Below are positions 1-5,988 of a stretch of DNA of 6,340 nt, one piece after another. The notes below the pieces were generated by a model. That model saw only the letters and a list, made by a program, of their open reading frames with translations. It was not told where the DNA came from and searched no databases. The stretch comes from Myxococcales bacterium UBA5297 (lineage in GTDB: Bacteria; Myxococcota; Myxococcia; Myxococcales; UBA5297), in assembly GCA_002408385.1 (NCBI GenBank), contig DHSB01000105.1:6405-12744 (forward strand), in the 5' to 3' direction. Every line of letters starts with the position of its first letter. Positions within the stretch are counted from its first letter, which is position 1. The position numbers and the translations under genes are program-made.

Positions 1-53
1 GGCATCGCTTGCTGCGGGTAGCCGGGCGGCATCCCTTGCTGCGGGTAGCCGGG
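1..53 (-). repeat. 27-bp tandem repeat encoding PGYPQQ(G/A)MP
   Basis: Two near-identical 27-bp units, 27-53 and 1-26 (the latter cut by the edge), differ at one base in the compared part. Read on the minus strand they encode PGYPQQGMP and then PGYPQQAMP at residues 246-263 of the MshEN protein. This is a disordered Gly/Tyr/Pro/Gln repeat of the kind found in flexible linkers. More copies may follow outside the window. Confidence 0.75.
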
Positions 54-788
54 CATGCCGCGAGCGGGCGGTGCGCTTCCCATGCCGAGCGCTGCGCGCC
101 GCGAAGCCGAGGCGGAGCTCGGCCCGGCGGTCTGGGGCACGAGGCCGGGCATGGTGTCGAAGGAAGCGTCGCTCTCTCCGCTCAAAAAATCGTTGGGACC
201 GAGCGCCGAGAAGCGGCCTCCAGGTGGCATCGAGGACGGGTCGTTGCCGCCCGCGGCTTGCAGGAGACTACGCCGGTCGACCGGTTGCGAATGCTGCTGC
301 GCGGCGCGCTGCGGACCGCCGATTGGATCGTCCGAAAGCCGGATGTACCGGGTCTTGCGCTCTATCCCGTACTGCTTCTCCAAATAGTAGAGCAGTCGCA
401 GCTCGGGCGCGATTTTCCCGATGATGCGAAAGCCGGTCGAGAACCCCAGGTCGTCGGTCGCCGCGAAGTCGAACGGGCTGGCCATCGCCACGACGAGCTT
501 GCGACCGTCGGCGCGCAGCGGAAACGCGATGTGCTTCTCGGCCAGTGCCTTGGGAAGCAAGTCGAGCGTGCCCTGCGTTACAGCTTCGAACTCGGCGATC
601 GTGGCGACCGGCGTGCGCCGCTGTTCTCCGAGCGCTTCGGCGAGCGCGTCGATATTGAGGTAGCCAAGCTCTACGAGGTTGGTGCCGAGCCTGCCCCCGT
701 AGATCACCTGGAGCTTCAGCGCCTCGTCGAGCTGCGCCTGCGTGATGAGCTGCCTACTGACCAGGATTGCGCCAAGTTTTTGGGCCAT
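1..788 (-). CDS. MshEN (T2SSE_N) domain protein, 3' end cut by window edge
   Basis: Reading the minus strand from the ATG at 788 gives 262 uninterrupted codons to the left edge; the stop lies outside. The N-terminus holds two 24-residue motifs of the MshEN type. Motif I is residues 4-27 (KLG...L...LDEALKLQ) and motif II is residues 33-56 (RLG...LVELG...LAEALGEQ), with a 5-residue spacer. Known MshEN domains in type II secretion and type IV pilus ATPases bind c-di-GMP through this layout, so a c-di-GMP-sensing role is plausible but inferred. Residues about 70-150 continue the T2SSE_N fold and include TDDLGFSTGF, APELRLLYYLEKQYGI and RYIRL, a pattern I associate with Myxococcota GspE-like accessory proteins. 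From about residue 155 the chain becomes a Pro/Gly/Gln/Ser-rich linker. No Walker motifs are seen, though an ATPase or other domain could follow outside the window. The start is chosen because motif I begins at residue 4. There is no strong Shine-Dalgarno site. The gene is divergent from polA. Confidence 0.85.
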   Translation of the reverse strand, partial: MAQKLGAILVSRQLITQAQLDEALKLQVIYGGRLGTNLVELGYLNIDALAEALGEQRRTPVATIAEFEAVTQGTLDLLPKALAEKHIAFPLRADGRKLVVAMASPFDFAATDDLGFSTGFRIIGKIAPELRLLYYLEKQYGIERKTRYIRLSDDPIGGPQRAAQQHSQPVDRRSLLQAAGGNDPSSMPPGGRFSALGPNDFLSGESDASFDTMPGLVPQTAGPSSASASRRAALGMGSAPPARGMPGYPQQGMPPGYPQQAM

Positions 789-861
789 TGTCTCGCTCGG
801 ATCCGTTTCCAGAGTCCGATCTACCACAATCGCCGTCGCCAGCGGCCAGCCACAGGGCCGC

Positions 862-891
862 TTGACCCCTTGAAAAACGCCTGCCTAGCCT
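862..891 (+). promoter_or_regulatory. possible sigma70-type promoter of polA
   Basis: TTGACC at 862-867 resembles a -35 box. At 18 bp spacing TAGCCT (886-891) matches the most conserved -10 positions (T, A and final T). It would start transcription a few bases before the polA ATG at 903, giving a very short leader. No Shine-Dalgarno sequence is visible before 903, which fits. The -10 match is weak, so this is a tentative call. Confidence 0.3.
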
Positions 892-902
892 CCCGACCCG
901 CC

Positions 903-3590
903 ATGACCGCCGAGCGACCCACACTGACCCTGATAGACGGCAGCTCGTACATCTTCCGCGCCTACCACGCGATCCCGCACCTCTCGAACAGCAAGGGCGT
1001 GCCGACCAACGCGGTCTACGGGTTCACGCTGATGCTCTTGAAGGCCCTGCGCGAGGGCAACCCGACGCACGTGGCCATCGCCTTCGACAAGGAGGCGCGC
1101 ACCTTCCGGCAGGCGATAGACCCCCAATACAAGGCCAACCGGCCGCCTGCTCCGGCCGATCTCGTTCAGCAGTTCCCGCTCATTCGCGAGGTCGTCGAGG
1201 CGCTCAACGTGCCGGTCCTCGAGTATGCCGGGTACGAGGCCGACGACGTCATCGCCACGCTCGCCCGCGAGGCTGTCGAGCGCGGGTTCCGCGTCTTCGT
1301 CATCACCGGCGACAAGGACCTGCTGCAGCTCGTCAACGAGCACGTCGAGCTCTTCGACTCGATGAGCGACAAGCACAGTGGCCCGGCCGAGGTAAAGGAG
1401 CGCCTGGGCGTGCGCCCGGATCAGGTGGTCGACTACCTCGCGCTCATCGGCGACGCGGTCGACAACATCCCCGGCGTACCCAAGGTCGGGCCGAAGACCG
1501 CGGCGCAGCTCATCGAGCGCTATGGAACGGTCGAGAGTCTTCTCGAGAAGCTCGAGGACGTGCCCAATTCGGGAATCCGCGGCGCCAAGTCCATCGCCGA
1601 GCAGATCGAGCAGCACCGCGAGCAGCTCCTGCGCGCCAAGAAGCTCGTCACCTTGCAGTACGAGCTGGAGCTCAACGTCGCGCCCGAGGAGCTGGCGCGC
1701 CGCCCGATGAACGATGCGGCGGTGCGCAGGCTGTTCAGCGAGCTCGAGTTTTCTCGGCTGCTGCGCGAATTGCCGGTGACGCAGCCGGTTGCCTCCTCGG
1801 TGCAGACGACGGTGGTGCTGGACGACGAGGCGCTCGCGGCGATGGTCGAGCAGCTCTCGGCCGCCCCGGCGATTGCCCTGCGCACCTTTAGCGACGGCCA
1901 GCGGCCTCGAACCGACCCGGTCGTCGGACTCGGCTTCAGCGCCGGAGACGGCAAGGCCTTTTACGTCCCGCTGCTGCACCACTACCTGGGCGCGCCGCGC
2001 CAGCTCGATCGCGGCCTGGTCGCCGACCGGCTGCGGCCGCTCATCGAGGACGCCTCCAAGCTGAAGTACGGCCACGACTTGAAGGCGGACTACCTCGCCC
2101 TCAAGCAGCTCGGCTTGACGCTGCGCGGGCTCGCCTGTGACGTCGAGCTGGCCAGCTACCTGCTCAACGCGGCCCGTCGCGAGCACGCGCTCGCGGACCT
2201 GGCGCGCGAGCGGCTTGACTGCGAGCTGCCCGCCGACGCCCGCGTTGCCGGCGGCAAGCGCCGCCCCGGAAGCGAGGTCGAGGTCGCCTCGAGCGCCGAG
2301 TACGTCGGCGCCTGTGCCGACGCGGCCTTCGGCCTTGCCCGCAAGCTGATGCCCGAGCTCGAGCAGCAGAAGCTCGACGCGCTGCTCGTCGACCTCGAGC
2401 TGCCGCTGCTCCCCATCCTCGCGGAGATGGAGCTGCGCGGCGTGCGGGTCGATCGCGCGGCGCTCTCCGAGATCGACAGCGAGGTGACCCGTCTGCTGAG
2501 CGATCTCGAGAGGCAGGTCTTCGAGCTCTCCGGCGCCGAGTTCAACATCAACTCCAATCCGCAGCTCGGGAAGGTGCTCTTCGAAGACCTGAGGCTGCCG
2601 GTGGTCCGCAAGACGAAGACCGGTCCTTCGGTCGATCAGGAGGTGCTCGAGAAGCTCTCGGGGCAGCATCCGCTGCCGCACCTGATCCTCGAGTACCGCA
2701 GCCTCTCGAAGCTCAAGGGCACCTACCTCGACGCGCTCCCGGCGCTCGTCGAGGCCGACGGCCGCATCCACACCTCTTTCAATCAGGCGGTCACCGCGAC
2801 CGGGCGGCTCTCGTCCTCAGATCCGAACCTGCAGAACATCCCGGTGCGCTCCGACCTGGGCAAGCGCGTGCGTTCGGCCTTCGTCTCCGAGCCCGGCTGG
2901 CTGCTGCTCTCGGCCGACTACAGCCAGGTCGAGCTGCGCGTGCTCGCGCACGTCAGCGGCGACGAGGCGCTGCTCGACTCCTTTGCCAAGGGCGAGGACG
3001 TTCACACCCGCACCGCGGCCGAGGTCTTCGGCGTCGCGCCCGAGGCTGTCACCGGCGAGATGCGCCGGGCGGCCAAGGCGATCAACTTCGGCATCGCCTA
3101 CGGCCAGTCGGCCTTCGGGCTCGGCCAGCGGCTCGATCTGCCCGGCGCCGAGGCCCAGGCCATCATCAACCGCTACTTCGAGCGCTACCGGGGCGTGCGC
3201 GCCTGGCTCGACGCGACGATCGCCGAGGCCAAGCGGACCGGCGAGGTGTCGACGCTCTTCGGACGCAAGCGCTATGTCGCCGAGATCCACAGCCGCAACT
3301 TCGCCGCGCGCCAGGGCGCGGAGCGGATCGCGGTCAACACGCCTATCCAGGGCACCGCGGCCGATCTCATCAAGCGCGCGATGATCGAGGTCGACCGGCG
3401 TCTGGCCGCCGAGAAGCTTCAGGCCCGCCTGCTGCTCCAGGTCCACGACGAGCTTCTCGTCGAGGCGCCCGAGGCCGAGGTCGAGGCGGCGAAGAGGCTG
3501 GTCGGCGAGGCGATGGCCGGCGCGGCGGGGCTCAAGGTGCCCCTGGTCGTCGAGGTCGGCGTGGGCCGAAGCTGGGCCGAGGCCCACTGA
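903..3590 (+). CDS. polA: DNA polymerase I
   Basis: The 895-residue product fills RNA-primer gaps and repairs DNA in the cytoplasm; its length is close to the E. coli enzyme (928). Residues 8-290 are the 5' nuclease: LIDGSSYIFRAYHA, YKANRP (76-81), GYEADD (110-115), TGDKDL (135-140) and IGDAVDNIPG...VGPKTA (182-200) with its helix-hairpin-helix. Residues about 300-490 are the 3'-5' exonuclease fold, but the acidic residues appear degraded. By eye, E. coli D355 and E357 align with R327 and F329, D501 aligns with C471, and only D424 is kept (D396). Residues about 491-895 are the polymerase: motif A SADYSQVELR (D672), motif B RRAAKAINFGIAYG (R721, K725, F729, Y733) and motif C QVHDELLVEAP (H848, D849, E850). 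ATG 903 is chosen because the family begins within a few residues of LIDGSSYIFRA. The frame stays open upstream to about position 9, but that stretch is antisense to the MshEN gene and looks like nothing in Pol I. Confidence 0.97.
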   Translation: MTAERPTLTLIDGSSYIFRAYHAIPHLSNSKGVPTNAVYGFTLMLLKALREGNPTHVAIAFDKEARTFRQAIDPQYKANRPPAPADLVQQFPLIREVVEALNVPVLEYAGYEADDVIATLAREAVERGFRVFVITGDKDLLQLVNEHVELFDSMSDKHSGPAEVKERLGVRPDQVVDYLALIGDAVDNIPGVPKVGPKTAAQLIERYGTVESLLEKLEDVPNSGIRGAKSIAEQIEQHREQLLRAKKLVTLQYELELNVAPEELARRPMNDAAVRRLFSELEFSRLLRELPVTQPVASSVQTTVVLDDEALAAMVEQLSAAPAIALRTFSDGQRPRTDPVVGLGFSAGDGKAFYVPLLHHYLGAPRQLDRGLVADRLRPLIEDASKLKYGHDLKADYLALKQLGLTLRGLACDVELASYLLNAARREHALADLARERLDCELPADARVAGGKRRPGSEVEVASSAEYVGACADAAFGLARKLMPELEQQKLDALLVDLELPLLPILAEMELRGVRVDRAALSEIDSEVTRLLSDLERQVFELSGAEFNINSNPQLGKVLFEDLRLPVVRKTKTGPSVDQEVLEKLSGQHPLPHLILEYRSLSKLKGTYLDALPALVEADGRIHTSFNQAVTATGRLSSSDPNLQNIPVRSDLGKRVRSAFVSEPGWLLLSADYSQVELRVLAHVSGDEALLDSFAKGEDVHTRTAAEVFGVAPEAVTGEMRRAAKAINFGIAYGQSAFGLGQRLDLPGAEAQAIINRYFERYRGVRAWLDATIAEAKRTGEVSTLFGRKRYVAEIHSRNFAARQGAERIAVNTPIQGTAADLIKRAMIEVDRRLAAEKLQARLLLQVHDELLVEAPEAEVEAAKRLVGEAMAGAAGLKVPLVVEVGVGRSWAEAH

Positions 3591-3598
3591 GGTTTCCT

Positions 3599-3614
3599 GC
3601 TCGACCCGTCGAGC
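3599..3614 (+). terminator. weak inverted repeat after polA, possible terminator
   Basis: GCTCGAC (3599-3605) and GTCGAGC (3608-3614) are exact inverted repeats 9 bases after the polA stop. In RNA this would form a 6-bp stem with a 4-base loop. No T-tract follows, so it is not a classical intrinsic terminator. It could pause polymerase, protect the 3' end or act with Rho. The position is suggestive but the short stem could arise by chance in GC-rich DNA. Confidence 0.3.
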
Positions 3615-3648
3615 CGGCCAGGCAGTGTGGCGCAGCGGAACTGCGTTC

Positions 3649-3677
3649 CTGGGACTGGGAGCGGGCCGGCGTATACT
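3649..3677 (+). promoter_or_regulatory. promoter of the histidine kinase operon
   Basis: TATACT at 3672-3677 matches five of six bases of the sigma70 -10 consensus and stands out in the GC-rich surroundings. At 17 bp spacing CTGGGA (3649-3654) is a weak -35. The expected start site, 6-8 bases after the -10, falls at about 3684-3685, on or next to the ATG at 3685. That suggests a leaderless transcript. The -10 call is good; the -35 and exact start are inferred. Confidence 0.55.
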
Positions 3678-3684
3678 CGTGGGC

Positions 3685-5445
3685 ATGTCGCTGCCGAAGA
3701 GCGTGGTGGGCGCTGGAATTCGCGCGCGAAGGACTGGGCGGGGCGAGGAGCCCGTCGCCCAGCGCATGGAGGCGGTCCTCGCCATCGGGCGGGCGATCGG
3801 CTCCACCCTCGATCTCGACGAGGTCTTGCGCCTGGTCATCGACCACACGAGCCGGCTGCTGCAGGCCGAGCGCTCGACGCTGTTCCTGGTCGACCCGGCG
3901 CGCCGCGAGGTCTGGTCGAAGGTGATGCAGGGCGTCGAGGGGATGCAGGAGATCCGGATGGCGCTGGGCGAGGGTATCGCCGGCTGGGTCTGCGCACAGG
4001 GCGAGGCGGTCATCATCCACGACGCGGCCAAGGACTCGCGGTTCAATCCCAGGGTCGACCGGGTCACCGGGTTTCGCACCCGCTCGATGGTCGTCGTTCC
4101 CGTCCGCGGGCGAGGCGGCGAGGTGATCGGCGCGATCCAGGCCCTCAACCACCGTGATTCGCGCTTCGGCGACGGGGACCGCGAGCTGCTCGAGGCCATC
4201 GCCGCGCAGGCGGGGGTGGCCATCGAGAACGCGCGGCTCTACCGCGACGCGGTGCAGGTTAAGGAGGCGCTCGCCGAGTCGGTGGCCGAGCTCGACGTCC
4301 TCTACGACATCGAGCGCAAGATCAGCTCCGCCAGCTCGCTCGAGGCCCTGCTCGACGCCATCCTCGCCAAGGCGCTCAGCGCGGTCGGCGCCGAGGCGGG
4401 CTCGGTGTTGGTGCTCGACGAGGAGGACGGGCAGCTCCACTTCAAGAGCGCGCTGGGCGCCAAGGCCGCGCAGCTCAAGAGCCTGCGGCTCCCGCTGGGC
4501 GAGGGCATCGCCGGCCAGGTCGCGCAGACCGGCGAGCCGGTGCTCACGAACGACGTCTCGAGCAACGCCCTCCACAGCCCGCGCATCGCTCGGCGCATCG
4601 GCTTTGCGACCCGCTCGGTGCTGTGTGTGCCGCTGGCGGCCGACGCCCGCGTCGTCGGGGCCCTCGAGCTTGTCAATCGCAAGGGCGACCAGCGCTTCGA
4701 GCAGCACGACCTGCGGCTCGCCACGCTCATCGCCGGCCAGATGGCGCGGGCGATCGCTGTGGCGCGCGAGCGCGACGAGGGAGAGCGGCGGGCACGGCTG
4801 GCGATGATCGGCCAGATGATGGCGGGCATCCTCCACGACCTGCGCACGCCGATGACCGTCATCGGGGGCTACGCCGAGCTGATGGCCGATGAGCCGGAGC
4901 GCGACGAGCGGCGCCGCTCGTCGGAGGTCATCCACAAGCAGCTCGAGCATCTGAGCGCGATGGCCAGGGAGACGCTCGCGTTCGCGCGAGGCGAGCGCGA
5001 GATCCTGCTGCGCAAGGTGCACCTCAACGCCTTTCTCGACGAGGTGCGCGAGCTGCTCTCGCGCGAGCTGGAGCAGGCGGGCATCGAGCTGCGCATCCAG
5101 GCGGCCTACAAGGGCGCGGTGCGCATGGACGAGGCGAAGATCAAGCGCGCCCTCTGCAACATCGCGCGCAACGCGACGCAGGCGATGCCGCAGGGCGGCC
5201 GCTTCACCATCGGCGTCGACCAGGAAGCCGACCAGGTCGTCTTCAGGCTCTCGGACACCGGGACGGGCATCCCCGAGGAGATCGCCGACCGGCTCTTTCA
5301 GTCGTTCGTGACCTCCGGCAAGCAGGAGGGCACGGGCCTGGGCCTGGCCATCGTGAAGAAGATCGTCGAGGCGCACGGGGGCGAGGTCTCCGTGCGCTCG
5401 AGGCCCGGCAAGGGCGCGACGTTCGTGCTGAAAATACCGGCCTAG
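3685..5445 (+). CDS. soluble GAF-GAF sensor histidine kinase
   Basis: A 586-residue cytoplasmic two-component sensor kinase with no signal peptide or membrane segment. GAF1 spans about residues 45-185 and GAF2 about 217-358, joined by a helical linker rich in Ala/Glu/Leu. Both GAF domains share LGEGIAG near the ligand pocket (94-100; 271-277) and an N...F-x3-D pattern (N155...F161...D165; N330...F338...D342), close to the NKFDE signature of cyclic-nucleotide GAFs. The HisKA H-box is ILHDLRTPM with phospho-acceptor H384. The HATPase_c domain (about 445-586) has N-box [10 protein letters not shown] (N496), G1 DTGTGIP (524-530) and G2 [11 protein letters not shown] (549-559). All kinase motifs look intact, so it should autophosphorylate. 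No receiver domain or response regulator is in the window, and the ligand is unknown. ATG 3685 is chosen because TATACT lies just upstream; GTG 3625 and ATG 3766 are alternatives. It is probably co-transcribed with the next gene. Confidence 0.93.
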   Translation: MSLPKSVVGAGIRARRTGRGEEPVAQRMEAVLAIGRAIGSTLDLDEVLRLVIDHTSRLLQAERSTLFLVDPARREVWSKVMQGVEGMQEIRMALGEGIAGWVCAQGEAVIIHDAAKDSRFNPRVDRVTGFRTRSMVVVPVRGRGGEVIGAIQALNHRDSRFGDGDRELLEAIAAQAGVAIENARLYRDAVQVKEALAESVAELDVLYDIERKISSASSLEALLDAILAKALSAVGAEAGSVLVLDEEDGQLHFKSALGAKAAQLKSLRLPLGEGIAGQVAQTGEPVLTNDVSSNALHSPRIARRIGFATRSVLCVPLAADARVVGALELVNRKGDQRFEQHDLRLATLIAGQMARAIAVARERDEGERRARLAMIGQMMAGILHDLRTPMTVIGGYAELMADEPERDERRRSSEVIHKQLEHLSAMARETLAFARGEREILLRKVHLNAFLDEVRELLSRELEQAGIELRIQAAYKGAVRMDEAKIKRALCNIARNATQAMPQGGRFTIGVDQEADQVVFRLSDTGTGIPEEIADRLFQSFVTSGKQEGTGLGLAIVKKIVEAHGGEVSVRSRPGKGATFVLKIPA

Positions 5446-5469
5446 CGGCTGGTCGCTGGGGGCATAGAC

Positions 5470-5910
5470 ATGAGTGGAGTGCCAACGCCTGAGGAGCTCG
5501 CGAAGGTCTCGAAGCTGTTCTCGCTGCTCGACGAGGTGGGTTGCAAGAAGCTGCTCGAGTCGGCGGTGCGCCGCACCTGCCCTGTGGGCGAGGTGGTCTG
5601 CCGCGAGGGGGAGCGCGGCGACGAGTTCTTCGTGGTGCTCGACGGCAAGGTGGCGGTCACCGCCGATGACTTCGGCACCTCCAAGCCCATCGCCTTGCTC
5701 GGACGCGGCGCGTTCTTCGGCGAGATGGCCGTGCTCGCCAACCAACTGCGCTCGGCCACGGTGACGGTCGACGAGGAGGCGGACCTGCTCGTCTTCGGGC
5801 GCGCCGCGGTCGAGGCGGTCCTCAAGGCTTATCCGGTCGTGCGCCAGGCGCTCGGGACTGTCGGGGTCAGGCGGACCGAGGAGCTGTTGGAGAAGCTGTC
5901 GTCGGAGTGA
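5470..5910 (+). CDS. stand-alone cyclic nucleotide-binding (CNB) domain protein
   Basis: A 146-residue protein made almost wholly of one CNB (cNMP_binding) domain, without the C-terminal helix-turn-helix of Crp/Fnr regulators and without a kinase or channel domain. Residues 12-35 form the N-terminal helices. GDEFFVVLDGKVAV (50-63) is the characteristic beta-roll segment. FFGEMAVLANQLRSATV (82-98) is the phosphate-binding cassette, with G84-E85 and R94 in the positions that contact the cyclic nucleotide ribose and phosphate in cAMP- and cGMP-binding relatives. Ligand binding is therefore plausible but inferred. Many bacterial CNB domains of this kind have no proven ligand. The start ATG is preceded by GGGGG at 5458-5462, a degenerate Shine-Dalgarno 7 bases upstream. 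It lies 24 bp after the histidine kinase stop in the same direction, so one operon and a shared pathway are likely. It could act as a cyclic-nucleotide-dependent adaptor or regulator of the kinase. Confidence 0.88.
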   Translation: MSGVPTPEELAKVSKLFSLLDEVGCKKLLESAVRRTCPVGEVVCREGERGDEFFVVLDGKVAVTADDFGTSKPIALLGRGAFFGEMAVLANQLRSATVTVDEEADLLVFGRAAVEAVLKAYPVVRQALGTVGVRRTEELLEKLSSE

Positions 5911-5918
5911 GGGCGCTA

Positions 5919-5946
5919 GTCGACAGTCGACGGTCGAGAGTCGACA
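5919..5946. repeat. four tandem 7-bp units, GTCGA(C/G)(A/G)
   Basis: Four contiguous heptamers are seen: GTCGACA (5919-5925), GTCGACG (5926-5932), GTCGAGA (5933-5939) and GTCGACA (5940-5946). A further partial GT follows. They begin 8 bases after the CNB stop codon and sit just before the palindrome array. Simple heptamers of this kind are familiar in intergenic DNA of several GC-rich phyla; no function is known to me. Confidence 0.8.
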
Positions 5947-5988
5947 GTTCGGAAGTCCGCCAAGTCGCGGTGGGGAGGCTCCGAAAAG

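Noticed and set aside
9..902. In-frame open extension of polA upstream of ATG 903
   Set aside because: It shows no Pol I similarity, the family begins at the 903 start, and the minus strand here encodes a recognisable MshEN protein.
885..2771. Long minus-strand open frame (628 codons) over polA
   Set aside because: It is exactly antisense to conserved polA motifs, and its Leu/Glu/Arg/Asp-rich composition is typical of an antisense shadow in high-GC DNA.
3620..3668. Weak resemblance to the 5' half of a tRNA-Pro (GTGTGGCGCAGC and nearby GGGA)
   Set aside because: There is no acceptor stem partner, no proper anticodon stem and no T-arm; the stretch runs straight into the kinase promoter.
2817..4223. 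Minus-strand open frame (468 codons) spanning the polA/kinase boundary
   Set aside because: It crosses two real genes and their intergenic region with no recognisable domain.
5470..5910. Crp/Fnr transcription factor
   Set aside because: The protein ends shortly after the CNB domain and has no helix-turn-helix.
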